Notes under the pieces: generated by a model | What the model saw: only the letters and a program-made list of their open reading frames with translations | Databases searched by the model: none | What the model was told of the DNA's origin: nothing | DNA from: Streptosporangium sandarakinum | Lineage (GTDB): Bacteria > Actinomycetota > Actinomycetes > Streptosporangiales > Streptosporangiaceae | Length of the DNA: 64,000 bases | Assembly: GCF_013409935.1 (NCBI RefSeq) | Contig: NZ_JACCCO010000001.1 | Location: forward strand, 2,170,001 to 2,234,000 | Direction: 5' to 3' | Translations under genes and position numbers: made by a program | In this document: positions 17,492-27,700 of the stretch, piece after piece | Layout of the letters: every line of letters starts with the position of its first letter | Position numbering within the stretch: the stretch's first letter is position 1

Positions 17492-17888
17492 CTGTTGAGT
17501 TGTCAACCCGGCCTCGAAAGGCGGGCGATCCGAAGATACCCGTAACAACACCGTCCATGCCAACCTGATTCCCGCCCGGGAGCCCTTCCGGGCGGGAAAA
17601 TCCGGAAATCCCGGGGGCGCGGGCGTCGCGCCGCGCGCCCCCGGGATCGACCGGCAGGGTCGAGCCGGTCCGGACGGCGGGGCCTCCCCGAGACGAGGAC
17701 CCGGCGCCGTCACAGCGACCGGGCCCGCAACCCCCCAAGCGGTGCCCGGTCATCTGGAAGGACGCAGCGCGGGCACCCCATGGTTGCTCGGGGCGACGAG
17801 ATTGTCACCGGGAGTGCGCACGAGGCCGGCGAGGCGCCCGGTTCCGTCTCCGCCCGGACGGGTCACGGCTCCGTCCGGCGGGGATCGG
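17492..17888. other. Spacer upstream of ssrA, no gene seen
   Basis: These 397 bases separate the 5' end of tmRNA from the stop of the penicillin-binding-protein homologue, both on the minus strand. The ssrA promoter should lie here. A short inverted arrangement of CCCGCCCGG and CCGGGCGGG at about 17572-17598 can form a hairpin and may terminate the upstream gene. Open frames are short and lack ribosome binding sites. Confidence 0.5.
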
Positions 17889-19787
17889 TCACAGGCCCGC
17901 GCGCAGCCCCCGGAAGAACCGGCCGGCGACGGTCGCCCCGGCGGCGGGGTCGGTGCTCTCCATCAGCACCGCCACGGCCGTGTCCCCCTGCCAGCCGACG
18001 AACCACGCCAGGGGCTTGCGGCCGCGGACGGCGGTGGCGGTGACGCCGTACACCGGGTCGCCCGGGGCCGCGGCGGCGGCGGCCGAACCCGAGGTCACCC
18101 CGGCCCGCATGAGCGTCCTGAGGGTGGCGACCGTCCTGTCGTCGAGCTTGATCTGCGCGGGCGGCGTCACCGGCTTGGTCTCGGCCGACGGGTCGGGCTC
18201 CTTGGGGTCGGTGACCAGGACGGGCGGGTGCCAGGTGCCCGTGGGAGAGGCGACCGCCCCCGCCACCAGGGCCATGGTCAGCGGGCTGACCAGCACGTTC
18301 TGGCCCGCGATGGCCCGCGCCGTGGCCGCGTCCCCCTTCAGGGGCCGCATCGAGCCGCTGAAGGTCGAAAGCGGCAGGTTCCAGTGCGTGCCCAGGCCGA
18401 ACTTCGCCGCGCCGGCCGCCAGCTCGGCGCCGTCCACCTTGCGGGCCAGCGAGGTCAGCGCCGTCACGCAGCCGGTGGCGAAGGCGCCCTGGACGGTGGG
18501 CGTGCTCGGAGCGGGCGGCCCGGACTGGCGGAAGCGGGCGCCGCCGACGCTCCGCTCCGCGGGGCAGGCGAGCTTCTGCTTGAAGTTCGTCCCCGCCTTG
18601 ATCAGCCCCTCGACTGCCATGAGCGAGAAGGCCGAGCCCGGGTGGAACCGCCCGGCCAGGGCGTCCTTCTCCTGGTGGTACTCCTTGGTGGCGCCGACGG
18701 CCCGCACCTCGCCGGTGGAGGCCTGCACCGCGACCAGCATGCCGGGCGTGACGCCGAGCAGCGCGTCGTCCGCCGCCTTCTGGACGCCGCGGTCGAGGGT
18801 GGTGCGCACCGGCGAGGTGGGGCGCCCCTCCCACTTGTGCAGCTCGGCCACCTTCTTCGTCGTCTTGACGTCCAGCGTGATCACGCTGGTCTCGGTCGAG
18901 CCGGTGAGGTACTCCTGGTACGCCTTCTGCAGCCCGGTGCGGCCGACCGTGTCGCCCGCCCGCTGGGGGCCGCCGAGCTGCTGCTGGAGGTCGGCGGTGA
19001 CCGCGGAGACGATGCCCACGATCTGCTTGGGCGAGTCGGGCGCCAGAGGCTGCGGGTCCTTGGCGATGGTGATGCCGGGGATGGCCTTCAGCTGGGACTC
19101 CAGCTGCGCGTAGCGCCTGCCGCCGAAGGTGGCCAGCGGAACGGCCGCGTCCGGCCGGGCCGACCGGATCCGGCTCAGCAGACGGTCCTGCGGGAATCCG
19201 GTGACCTTGGCCAGCCGCTCGCAGACCTCGGACGGATTCTTCAGCTCGGCCGGTGTGACGTTCGCCACGTAGAGCGTGGTCTCCTGCTGGAGGGGCTCAC
19301 CGGTGCGGTCCTGGATCGGGTTGCGCCCCTGGGGCTTGATGTCCACCGCGAACCGCTGGCCCTCGTGCAGCTCGGGGTGCAGGACGCTGGGCGACCAGTG
19401 CACCTTCCACTGGCCGTTCACCAGGCGCAGCGGCAGCTTCCCGTCGTACTCCCACAGGGGGTTGTTCTCCCCCAGGTCGACCTCTGCCGCGAAGTCGGCC
19501 TCGGCCTGCTCGTCCCGGTCGCCCTGCCCGCCGCGCAGGCCGGTCAGCCGGAAGCGGAACGAGGCCGCGTCGAGCTGGACCTTGGCGTCCTCCAGGGCCC
19601 TGCGGACCACCTTCTCGTCGCCGTCGGTGCGCCTGGCGGCGGCGGCGTAGTCACCCGTCTGCCAGCCGACCAGGAAGTCGCGGACCGCCTCGTGGGCCGA
19701 CGGCTCCTCAAGGCACGCCGACAGCAGGGGTGCGGTCGCGACCAGCGTGAGCGCCGCGGCGACGGCGCGCCGAGCCTTCCCCGTCAC
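17889..19787 (-). CDS. Penicillin-binding-protein homologue lacking all three catalytic motifs (lipoprotein)
   Basis: The GTG at 19787 starts 2 bases after the smpB stop and gives 632 residues. A lipobox (LLSAC, Cys25) follows a hydrophobic signal. Residues about 28-150 form an NTF2-like (MecA_N) domain. A dimerisation-type segment and a transpeptidase-like domain (about 330-632) follow. Alignment with the intact paralogue at 35446-37011 is clear through the whole fold (STGEVRAVG, PAERSVGG, WFVGWQGD). However, the SxxK site reads S385-A-F-S388, the SxN site reads G439-C-V, and KTG reads Y580-G-V. No acyl-serine chemistry is expected. It is probably a structural or sensing protein at the outer membrane face. 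Position between smpB and ssrA, downstream of ftsEX, suggests coordination with division, which is inference. Confidence 0.9.
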   Translation of the reverse strand: MTGKARRAVAAALTLVATAPLLSACLEEPSAHEAVRDFLVGWQTGDYAAAARRTDGDEKVVRRALEDAKVQLDAASFRFRLTGLRGGQGDRDEQAEADFAAEVDLGENNPLWEYDGKLPLRLVNGQWKVHWSPSVLHPELHEGQRFAVDIKPQGRNPIQDRTGEPLQQETTLYVANVTPAELKNPSEVCERLAKVTGFPQDRLLSRIRSARPDAAVPLATFGGRRYAQLESQLKAIPGITIAKDPQPLAPDSPKQIVGIVSAVTADLQQQLGGPQRAGDTVGRTGLQKAYQEYLTGSTETSVITLDVKTTKKVAELHKWEGRPTSPVRTTLDRGVQKAADDALLGVTPGMLVAVQASTGEVRAVGATKEYHQEKDALAGRFHPGSAFSLMAVEGLIKAGTNFKQKLACPAERSVGGARFRQSGPPAPSTPTVQGAFATGCVTALTSLARKVDGAELAAGAAKFGLGTHWNLPLSTFSGSMRPLKGDAATARAIAGQNVLVSPLTMALVAGAVASPTGTWHPPVLVTDPKEPDPSAETKPVTPPAQIKLDDRTVATLRTLMRAGVTSGSAAAAAAPGDPVYGVTATAVRGRKPLAWFVGWQGDTAVAVLMESTDPAAGATVAGRFFRGLRAGL

Positions 19788-19789
19788 AG

Positions 19790-20257
19790 TTACCTGTTCC
19801 TGTGCCTGAGCGCGCGGGCCATCTCCCGCTTGGCCTGCTGCTCGGCCAGCGTCTGCCGCTTGTCCCAGTCCTTCTTGCCCTTCGCGAGGCCAATCTCGAT
19901 CTTGGCCTTGCCGTCCTTGAAGTACAGCGCGAGCGGCACCAGGGTGAGGCCGCCCTCCTTGGTCTTGGCGGCGAGCTTGTCGAGCTCCTTGCGGTGGAGC
20001 AGCAGCTTGCGGGTACGGCGCGCCGCGTGGTTGGTCCACGTCCCCATCGTGTACTCGGGGATGTGGACGTTGATCAGCCAGGCCTCGCCGTCCTTGATCG
20101 TGGCGTACCCGTCGACGAGGGACGCCCGCCCCAGGCGGAGCGACTTGACCTCGGTGCCCTGCAGCACGAGGCCGGCCTCGAAGGTCTCCTCGATGTGGTA
20201 GTCGTGCCAGGCACGCTTGTTCTGGGCGATGGCCTTCCGCCCGGTCTCACGTGGCAT
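19790..20257 (-). CDS. smpB: SmpB, tmRNA-binding protein
   Basis: The 155-residue protein starts with an ATG at 20257 and has the whole SmpB barrel: [41 protein letters not shown] and [13 protein letters not shown]. The basic carboxyl tail ([20 protein letters not shown]) enters the decoding centre of stalled ribosomes. It is required for trans-translation with the tmRNA encoded 2.3 kb downstream. The order ftsE, ftsX, smpB on one strand is common in actinobacteria. The gap to ftsX is 79 bases. Confidence 0.98.
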   Translation of the reverse strand: MPRETGRKAIAQNKRAWHDYHIEETFEAGLVLQGTEVKSLRLGRASLVDGYATIKDGEAWLINVHIPEYTMGTWTNHAARRTRKLLLHRKELDKLAAKTKEGGLTLVPLALYFKDGKAKIEIGLAKGKKDWDKRQTLAEQQAKREMARALRHRNR

Positions 20258-20336
20258 GCTTCGAGCCTACCGGTGCCCGGGACGGCCTACCGCGCCCGAG
20301 ATCGCGCGCATGTCCGGCACGAGGGTCATCGAGGCG

Positions 20337-21242
20337 TCACACCCGCAGGTAGCGGCGGAGCGTGACGAACGACGCCAGGATACAGATCACCACACCGAAG
20401 ATCAGCGTGATGAGGATGACCTTGGTCACGGTCTCCCAGGTGAGCACGGTGTTGGCGAGGTAGACCTGCACCTTGTCGAAGAGGAACACCTTGCTGACCA
20501 TCAGCAGCACCCCGGACATCACACCGCCGATCAGGCCGGCGATGACGCCCTCCATGACGAACGGCAACTGGATGTAGATGTTGGACGCGCCCACCAGCCG
20601 CATGATCCCGGTCTCGCGCCTGCGGTTGTAGGCCGACAGCCGGACGGTGTTGCCGATCAGCAGCGTGGCCGCGAAGACCAGGATGATGGCGACCACCAAG
20701 GCGGCCCAGCGGAGGCTCTCCAGCAGGGCGAAGAACTTCTCCAGGATCTCCTTCTGGTTGACCACGTTGGAGACGCCGGGGGCTCCCTTGAGCTGCTCGA
20801 TCACCGCGGTGTAGGTGTCCGGGTCCTTGAGCTTCACCCGGAACGACTCCGGCATGTCCTCGGCCCGGATCGCCGACAGCAGCACGGTGTTGCCGGAGTT
20901 CGTCGTCTTGAAGACCTCGTAGGCGTGCGCGGAGTCCTCAAAGGAGACCGACTCGACCTGCGGCATCGCCTTGATCTGCTGGGAGAGGGCGGCCTGCTCC
21001 TGGGCGTTCACCCCGCCGCTGCCCTTGCACGCCGGGAAGGGGTCGTTCTTCTTGCACAGGAAGACCGAGACCTCGACCTTGTCCGACCAGAAGTCCTTCA
21101 TGGTGGAGATCTGGGAGTTGATCATCAGGCCGACGCCCAGCAGGGCCATGCCGATCGCCACTGTCACGATCACCGCGACGGTCATCGTGAGGTTACGCCG
21201 GAGGCCGATCCAGACCTCGGAGAAGATGAAGTTTGCCCGCAT
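20337..21242 (-). CDS. ftsX: Cell-division protein FtsX (permease-like)
   Basis: The 301-residue protein has a cytoplasmic amino end, a first helix (about 21-45), an extracellular domain (about 46-170) and three further helices in the carboxyl half (around 180-205, 230-255 and 270-295). The external domain has two cysteines (CKKNDPFPAC) that could form a disulfide, as known in mycobacterial FtsX. FtsX anchors FtsE and transmits ATP hydrolysis across the membrane to peptidoglycan hydrolases (RipC-type in mycobacteria). AGGAAGAG precedes the ATG, 33 bases after the ftsE stop. Confidence 0.97.
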   Translation of the reverse strand: MRANFIFSEVWIGLRRNLTMTVAVIVTVAIGMALLGVGLMINSQISTMKDFWSDKVEVSVFLCKKNDPFPACKGSGGVNAQEQAALSQQIKAMPQVESVSFEDSAHAYEVFKTTNSGNTVLLSAIRAEDMPESFRVKLKDPDTYTAVIEQLKGAPGVSNVVNQKEILEKFFALLESLRWAALVVAIILVFAATLLIGNTVRLSAYNRRRETGIMRLVGASNIYIQLPFVMEGVIAGLIGGVMSGVLLMVSKVFLFDKVQVYLANTVLTWETVTKVILITLIFGVVICILASFVTLRRYLRV

Positions 21243-21275
21243 GCTCTTCCTGTCGCTGCTGCCGGTACTGGTGTG

Positions 21276-21965
21276 TCAGTACGCCTGGCCGTACACGCCA
21301 CGCGACTGGTCTCGGACGATCTTGCCGTCCTCCAGTTCCACTACGCGTTTGCGCATGGAGTCGACGATGGCCGCGTCGTGCGTGGCCATGACGACGGTGG
21401 TGCCCGTCCGGTTGATCCGGTCGAGCACCTTCATGATGCCGATGCTCGTGGCCGGGTCGATGTTTCCGGTGGGCTCGTCGGCCAGGAGGATCATCGGCCG
21501 GTTGACGAACGCGCGGGCCATCGCGACCCGCTGCTGCTCACCGCCGGACAGCTCGTCGGGCATCCGGTGGGCCTTGCCCTCCAGGCCGACGAGCTCGACG
21601 ACCTCGGGCACGACCTTACGGATGAACCGCCGCGGCTTGCCGATCACTTCGAGGGCGAACGCGACGTTCTCGTACACGTTCTTGTTCGGCAGGAGCCGGA
21701 AGTCCTGGAACACGCAGCCGATCCGGCGGCGCAGGTGCGGCACCTTGAAGTTGGACAACCGGGAGAGGTCCTTGCCGGCGACCTGGATCACCCCGGAGTC
21801 GGGGCGCTCCTCCTTGAGGACCAGGCGCAGGAAGGTGGACTTCCCCGACCCGGAGGGGCCGACGAGGAACACGAACTCACCCTTGTCGACATCGACGCTG
21901 ACGTGGTCCAGCGCGGGCCGGTTCTGGTTCGCGTAGACCTTGGTGACATTATCAAAATGGATCAC
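21276..21965 (-). CDS. ftsE: Cell-division ATP-binding protein FtsE
   Basis: The 229-residue ABC ATPase has Walker [10 protein letters not shown] (near residue 36), a Q-loop, the signature [14 protein letters not shown] and Walker [13 protein letters not shown]. It is the cytoplasmic partner of FtsX and links the divisome to septal cell-wall hydrolysis. The start is a GTG ([11 protein letters not shown]) with no clear Shine-Dalgarno sequence. A TAGACT promoter-like box 20 bases upstream would give a very short leader. Confidence 0.97.
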   Translation of the reverse strand: MIHFDNVTKVYANQNRPALDHVSVDVDKGEFVFLVGPSGSGKSTFLRLVLKEERPDSGVIQVAGKDLSRLSNFKVPHLRRRIGCVFQDFRLLPNKNVYENVAFALEVIGKPRRFIRKVVPEVVELVGLEGKAHRMPDELSGGEQQRVAMARAFVNRPMILLADEPTGNIDPATSIGIMKVLDRINRTGTTVVMATHDAAIVDSMRKRVVELEDGKIVRDQSRGVYGQAY

Positions 21966-21982
21966 GGGCGCATCACGGCATG

Positions 21983-22104
21983 CCAGTCTAGGGGGTAGGA
22001 CGGTCGAGGTAGTGGCGGAGCTTCGCCTTCGCCTCTCGCCGGCCGGGGGGCGCCGGTCTTTACCGAGGATCGACGTTCCGGTGGCCGGAGCCCAGTCTAG
22101 GGGG
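21983..22104 (-). promoter_or_regulatory. Two copies of a 13-bp promoter-like box upstream of ftsE
   Basis: CCAGTCTAGGGGG occurs at 21983-21995 and again at 22092-22104. On the minus strand each reads CCCCCTAGACTGG, with a TAGACT -10-like core. The first lies about 20 bases before the ftsE start. No good -35 element is visible at normal spacing. The box may be a shared regulator site or tandem promoters. Confidence 0.4.
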
Positions 22105-22198
22105 AAGACCGGCCTGGAAAGTCCATAACGGAAACAAAACGATTCGGCCGCCCGGTAACGACCGCATAAAGTGGTTCTGAAGGCTAGAAGGAGGACGT

Positions 22199-22390
22199 AT
22201 GAGCTGTGAAGACTTGGTCTGCGCGCGGTGCGCGCACCCTGTCGCCGAGGGCCGCTGTCCTCAGTGCCGCGCCGCTCGCGAGCGGATGCACCACCACGGC
22301 CTGGACGGCATGGCGGCCACGATGGTGCTGCTGGCGCTGGTCGCCCTGCTCCTGCTGTCCCTGGCCCTGAACCACCTCACCGGGGCCTGA
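22199..22390 (+). CDS. Cys-rich single-pass microprotein (63 residues)
   Basis: The ATG is preceded by AGAAGGAGGACGT, a near-ideal ribosome binding site. Residues 1-25 contain CEDLVCARC and CPQC, which together make a short zinc-ribbon-like cluster (Cys3, 8, 11, 20, 23). A linker with His-His-His follows, then one membrane helix (about 38-60, [19 protein letters not shown]). The protein would sit with the metal site in the cytoplasm. It is divergent from ftsE and convergent with prfB. I do not recognise a named family. Coding is supported by the ribosome site, codon bias and protein-like domain order. Confidence 0.78.
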   Translation: MSCEDLVCARCAHPVAEGRCPQCRAARERMHHHGLDGMAATMVLLALVALLLLSLALNHLTGA

Positions 22391-22402
22391 GAAGGCCCCT
22401 GG

Positions 22403-22430
22403 CGGGCGCCGGACGGCGCCCCGGCGCCCG
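22403..22430. terminator. Hairpin between the microprotein gene and prfB
   Basis: CGGGCGCCGG at 22403-22412 pairs with CCGGCGCCCG at 22421-22430 around an 8-base loop. It lies 12 bases after the microprotein stop and before the convergent prfB stop, so it probably ends one or both transcripts. No U-tract is present, as usual in these organisms. Confidence 0.6.
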
Positions 22431-22478
22431 GCCGCCGTACGACGGTCCGCCCGGACGCCCGGCGGCGTCATCCGGCCG

Positions 22479-23594
22479 TCACTCCGCGCCCGACTCCTGG
22501 CGGCGCGTCCAGCGGATCTCCGCCTCGATGAACTGGTCGAGGTCGCCGTCGAGCACCGCGGCCGGGTTGCCGGCCTCCGAGCCCGTGCGGAGGTCCTTGA
22601 CGATCTGGTAGGGGTGCAGCACGTAGTTGCGGATCTGGGTGCCCCACGACGTCGTCGACTCGCCGCGCAGCTCGTTCAGCGCCGCGGCCTCCTCCTGCCG
22701 CTTGCGCTCCAGAAGCTTGGACTGCAGGACCGCCATGGCGGTGGCCTTGTTCTGCAGCTGCGAGCGCTCGTTCTGGCAGGAGACGACGATCCCGGTGGGC
22801 AGGTGGGTCAGGCGGACCGCCGAGTCGGTGGTGTTGACGCCCTGGCCGCCGGGCCCCGAGGAACGGTAGACGTCGACGCGCAGGTCGTCCTCGTTGATGT
22901 CGATGTGGTCGGTCGTCTCGACCACCGGCACCACGTCCACGCCCGCGAAGGAGGTCTGGCGGCGGCCCTGGTTGTCGAACGGGCTGATCCGCACCAGGCG
23001 GTGGGTGCCGTGCTCGCCGCGGAGCGTGCCGTACGCGTAGGGGGCCTTGACGGTGAAGGTGGCCGACTTTATACCGGCCTCCTCGGCGTAGGAGGTCTCG
23101 TAGACCTCCGTCGGGTAACCCTTGCGCTCGGCCCAGCGGAGGTACATCCGCAGGAGCATCTGCGCCCAGTCGGCGGCGTCGACGCCACCGGCCTGGGAGT
23201 TGATCGTGACGACGGCCTCGCGGGCGTCGTACTCGCCCGACAGGAGGGTGCGCACCTCCAGGGCGCCGATGTCGCTCTTGAGCGACTCCAGCTCGCGGTC
23301 GGCCTCGGCGCGGGTCTCCTCGTCGTCCTCGGCGGCGGCGAGCTCGTACAGGACCCCCAGGTCCTCCAGGCGGCGCCCCAGCGACTCGATCCTGTTGACC
23401 TCGCCCTGGAGGTAGGAGAGCCTGCTGGTGACCTGCTGGGCCCGCTCCTGGTCGTTCCACAGGTCGGGCGCGGCGGCCTGCTCCCCGAGCTCCTCGATCT
23501 GCTTGCGCATCACGCCGAGGTCGAGGACGTCCTGGATGCTGGCGAGCGTGCCGGTAAGCTCGTTGATCTCTTCGGCCGGATCGATGACTGCCAC
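22479..23594 (-). CDS. prfB: Peptide chain release factor 2
   Basis: The 371-residue protein starts with a GTG at 23594. It has the class I release factor layout: amino coiled domain, codon-recognition domain with [15 protein letters not shown] (the SPF motif that reads UGA/UAA), and the peptidyl-hydrolysis loop [15 protein letters not shown] with the GGQ. The frame is continuous, so there is no programmed +1 frameshift like that of many bacterial prfB genes. Actinobacteria generally lack it. It is convergent with the 63-residue gene. Confidence 0.98.
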   Translation of the reverse strand: MAVIDPAEEINELTGTLASIQDVLDLGVMRKQIEELGEQAAAPDLWNDQERAQQVTSRLSYLQGEVNRIESLGRRLEDLGVLYELAAAEDDEETRAEADRELESLKSDIGALEVRTLLSGEYDAREAVVTINSQAGGVDAADWAQMLLRMYLRWAERKGYPTEVYETSYAEEAGIKSATFTVKAPYAYGTLRGEHGTHRLVRISPFDNQGRRQTSFAGVDVVPVVETTDHIDINEDDLRVDVYRSSGPGGQGVNTTDSAVRLTHLPTGIVVSCQNERSQLQNKATAMAVLQSKLLERKRQEEAAALNELRGESTTSWGTQIRNYVLHPYQIVKDLRTGSEAGNPAAVLDGDLDQFIEAEIRWTRRQESGAE

Positions 23595-23696
23595 GTCTGT
23601 AAAGGGTACGCGACCACCGAACCCCGTTGGGTACGGCTCGCACCCCGCCGGTGGCTAGCATGGGCGCGCGAGGGGGGACCACGAGGAGGCGGGCAG

Positions 23697-24737
23697 TTGC
23701 GGGCACATCGGAGACGCGGGCCGCTCGCGCTCGCCCTCGCGCTGGTGACCTGCGCCGCGGCCTGCTCCGGCCCCGGGGACCAGACGCCGCTCAAGGGCGG
23801 GATGCCGCCCGGCTCGACCCCCACCTCCGCCTCCCTGGCCAAGCCCCCGGTCACCCTTGAGGAGGCGGACGACGCCCTGGAGGGTGTCCTGGACGCCGAG
23901 GGCGTGCTGAGCGGCGCCACGCCGCACCTGGCCGCCGACCGCAGGAACATGCTGGCGCAGACCTGCGAGGCGCAGCAGGCCCTCAGCTCCGCCGCGTTCA
24001 ACGTCTCCCCCGACGCGCCGCCCCACCACACCTGGGGCCGGCCGAGGCTGCTGGTCCCCCGCGTCCAGCGGGCGCCGTACTGGTTCGCCGCGGTGGTGAG
24101 CCGCGAGGACTCCGCGGGCGGCTCCCGCACCGCCGTGCTGACCCTGACCGAGCGCGACGACAGGTGGTGCGTCAGCTCCACCGCGCTGCTGGAGCCGGGC
24201 GAGAAGATCCCGGAGATCGCCAGGGACGCCGAGGGTTACGCCACCGCGCTGGACCAGGACGACCGGTCCGTGGAGATCAGCCCGCGGCTGATGGCGCCGC
24301 TGCACGCGACCGCCGCGGAGCAGGGCAACCAGGGGATCGCGGCCGGGCTGATCGAGAAGGGCCGGCGCACCACCGGCTACGCCGAGGAGATCGCGACCGA
24401 GCGGAAGAAGTACAAGGCCGACGACTGCCAGGCCTACGACTCGATCTTCGGCGCGAGCGGCTACCCGGTGCGCGCGCTGCGCACCGCCGACGGCGGGGCC
24501 ATGGTCGTGTACTCGCTGGTCAGGACCGACACCCTGACGAACAAGGTCCCGCCCTGCGCGATGATCAGGGTGCCGAGGCACCTGAAGCCGCTGGTCTCCG
24601 GCTCGGACCTGCCGGTCAAGGAGCTGCGGATCGTGGAGACGCAGCCCTACGTCAGCGTCGTCCCGCGCCGCAACGCCCACGTCCCGGCGCGGGTCATCGC
24701 CTACCTCGGCGCCGTCACCAAGGTCTTCGGCACCTGA
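23697..24737 (+). CDS. Putative lipoprotein of unknown function
   Basis: I chose the TTG at 23697 because GAGGAGG lies 7 bases upstream and it begins a lipoprotein signal (MRAHRRRGPLALALALVTC) with a lipobox ending at Cys23. The frame is open far upstream, but that part is antisense to prfB. The protein is 346 residues, secreted and lipid-anchored, with no enzyme motif. Four Cys in the mature part (CEAQQAL, RWCVSS, DDCQAY, PPCAM) could form two disulfides. Aromatic and Arg-rich strands suggest a beta-rich fold. It is divergent from prfB. Confidence 0.82.
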   Translation: MRAHRRRGPLALALALVTCAAACSGPGDQTPLKGGMPPGSTPTSASLAKPPVTLEEADDALEGVLDAEGVLSGATPHLAADRRNMLAQTCEAQQALSSAAFNVSPDAPPHHTWGRPRLLVPRVQRAPYWFAAVVSREDSAGGSRTAVLTLTERDDRWCVSSTALLEPGEKIPEIARDAEGYATALDQDDRSVEISPRLMAPLHATAAEQGNQGIAAGLIEKGRRTTGYAEEIATERKKYKADDCQAYDSIFGASGYPVRALRTADGGAMVVYSLVRTDTLTNKVPPCAMIRVPRHLKPLVSGSDLPVKELRIVETQPYVSVVPRRNAHVPARVIAYLGAVTKVFGT

Positions 24738-24741
24738 CCGG

Positions 24742-24785
24742 CCGCGGGGCCCTCGGTGACCGGCCGGTCACCGAGGGCCCCGCGG
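24742..24785. terminator. Perfect 44-bp palindrome between convergent genes
   Basis: Arms 24742-24761 and 24766-24785 are exact inverse complements around GGCC. It begins 4 bases after the lipoprotein stop and ends 7 bases before the glutamate dehydrogenase stop, so it can terminate both convergent transcripts. Confidence 0.92.
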
Positions 24786-24792
24786 CTCGGGA

Positions 24793-27700
24793 TCACACCT
24801 CGCGGAGCGGCAGGTTGACCGTGGCCACCAGCGCGCGGATCGCGCGCAGCGCCACCGACAGCGTCGCCAGGTCGAAGTTGTCGCTCTCCCAGATCTCCGA
24901 CAGGGTCTGCCGTGCCCGGGCCACCGCCGCCGCGTTCGCCTCGGTCCAGTGGGCCAGGCGCTCCTCCGGCGACAGGCCCGGCGTGCTGTGGGCCAGGACG
25001 TCGCGGGTGAGGGAGGCGTGCGCGGCGTAGAGGTCGTCGCGCAGCGCGGCCCGCGCCATGGAGTTCCACCGGTTGTCCCGCGGCAGCGCGATGACGCGCT
25101 CGCGCAGTCCGGCCAGCTGGAGCCGGTCGGCCAGGTCGAAGTAGACCTCGGCCACCTCGCCGACCGGGCGGCCGAGTTGCGAGGCGACCTCCACCAGGTC
25201 GAACGTGGAGTAGGCCGGGACCATCGACGCGACCCGCTCGGCCAGCTCCTCGGGCACGCCCCGGGCGATGAAGGAGTCGCGGCGCTCCTCGAACGCCGAC
25301 AGGTCCGAGCCGGTCAGCAGCTTGGGCAGGTGCGGCAGCAGGCCGTTCATGCCCTTGGCGAAGAAGTCGACCGTGGAGGCCAGGTCGAGCGGCGCCCGGC
25401 GGTTGCCGAGCAGCCAGCGGGTGCCGCGCTCGGCCAGCTTGCGCGCCTCCAGCTCCATGGCGATCTGCGTGGCGGTGTCCACCTTGTTGTCCAGCTCCTC
25501 GACCTGCCGCCAGAAGCTGGGCAGGTCGAAGACCTCGCGGGTGACGAGGTAGGCGCGGGCGATGTCGGGGGCGGACGCGCCGCTCTCCTCCCCCAGCCGG
25601 AACATGAAGGTGGTCCCGCTGGAGTTGATCATGTCGTTCACCACGCAGGTGGTGATGATCTCCCGGCGCAGCGGGTGGGCGTCCATGTGGGGGCGCATCC
25701 GCTCGCGCAGCGCCGACGGGAAGTAGGACACCAGCCAGGAGGCCAGGTAGGGATCGTCGGGCAGGTCGGAGGCGAGGATCTCGGCGTCCGTCACCAGCTT
25801 GGTGTAGGACAGCAGCACCGAGAACTCCGGCGCGCTGAGCCCGAGCCCGGCCTGTCGCCGCTCGGCGATCGTCTTGTCCGAGGGCAGGAACTCCAGCTCC
25901 CGGTTGAGCAGCCCGGCCCGCTCCAGCCTGCGGAGCTGGCGCGCGTGGATGTGCAGCATCTCCGGCGCCTGGGCGCGGGCGGCGGCCAGCACCACGTTCT
26001 GGTCGTAGTTGTCCCGCAGGACCAGCTCGGCGACCTCGTCGGTCATGTCGAGGAAGATCTGGTCGCGCTGCTTGTCGGTCAGCTCGCCGTCGCGGACCGC
26101 TCGGTCCAGCAGGATCTTGATGTTCACCTCGTGGTCGGAGGTGTCCACGCCGGCGGAGTTGTCGATGAAGTCGGTGTTGACCAGCCCGCCGTTGAGCGCG
26201 AACTCGATCCGGGCGAGCTGGGTGAAGCCCAGGTTGCCGCCCTCGCCGATCACCTTGCAGCGCAGCTCGGCGGCGTCGACCCGCAGCGCGTCGTTGGCCT
26301 TGTCGCCGACGTCGGCGTGGGACTCGCTCGACGCCTTGACGTAGGTGCCGATCCCGCCGTTCCACAGCAGGTCCACCGGGGCCCGCAGGATGGCGCTGAT
26401 CAGGTCGTTGGGCGCCAGCGAGGTCACCTCGTCGGCCAGGTCGAGCGCGGCGCGCATCTGCGGGGAGACCGGGATCGACTTGGCCGTACGGGGCCAGACG
26501 CCGCCGCCCTTGGAGATGAGCGAGGCGTCGTAGTCGGCCCAGGAGCTGCGGGGCAGCGCGAACAGCCGGGCGCGCTCGGCGTAGCCGCGGGCCGCGTCCG
26601 GGTCGGGGTCGACGAAGACGTGCCGGTGGTCGAAGGCGGCGACCAGCCGGATGTGCTGGGACAGCAGCATGCCGTTGCCGAACACGTCGCCGGACATGTC
26701 GCCGATGCCGGCCACGGTGAAGTCGGTGCTCTGCACGTCCACGCCGATGGTGCGGAAGTGGTACTTGACCGACTCCCAGGCGCCCCGGGCGGTGATGCCC
26801 ATGCCCTTGTGGTCGTAGCCGATCGAGCCGCCGGAGGCGAAGGCGTCGCCCAGCCAGAAGCCGTAGTCCTTGGCGACCTCGTTGGCGATGTCGGAGAACT
26901 TCGCGGTGCCCTTGTCGGCGGCGACCACCAGGTAGGTGTCGTCCTCGTCGTGCCGGACCACGTCGGCGGGCGGGACGACCCGGCCGTCGACGAGGTTGTC
27001 GGTGATGTCCAGCAGGCCGGAGATGAACATCCGGTAGCAGGCGATGCCCTCGGCCAGGACCTCCTCCCGGCCGCCCGACTTCGGCGGGTTCTTCACGACG
27101 AAGCCGCCCTTGGAGCCGGTGGGGACGATGACGGTGTTCTTCACCATCTGCGCCTTGACCAGGCCCAGCACCTCGGTGCGGAAGTCCTCCATCCGGTCCG
27201 ACCAGCGCAGGCCGCCTCGCGCGACCTTGCCGAAGCGCAGGTGCACGCCCTCCACCCGCGGCGAGTAGACGAACACCTCGAACTTCGGCCGGGGCAGCGG
27301 CAGCACGCTGATCGACGGCGAGTCCAGCTTGAGGCTGATGTACGGCTTGCGCTGGCCGTCCACGGTCTGGAAGCAGTTGGTCCGCAGGGTGGCGCCGATC
27401 ATCTCCAGGTAGGCGCGCAGGATGCGGTCCTCGTCCAGGGAGGCGACGTCCTCCAGGGCTCCGAGGATCTCCTCGTGCAGCGCGGCCTGCAGCTCGTCGC
27501 GGACGTCCTCGGCGCGGCGGGGGTCGAGCCTCGCCTCGAAGTAGCGCACCAGCAGCCGGGCCACGCGGACGTTGCCGAGCAGGACCTGCTCGATGTAGTG
27601 CTGGCTGAAGGTGGTGCCGGCCTGGCGGAGGTACTTGGCGTAGACCCGCAGGATCTCGGCCTGCCGCCAGGTGAGGCCGGCGGCCAGGACCAGCGCGTTG

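Noticed and set aside
17493-17888. tRNA gene near ssrA
   Set aside because: The only tRNA-like fold is the acceptor and T-arm of tmRNA itself. No separate cloverleaf is visible.
22479-23594. Programmed frameshift in prfB
   Set aside because: The frame is continuous from GTG to stop, with no internal TGA.
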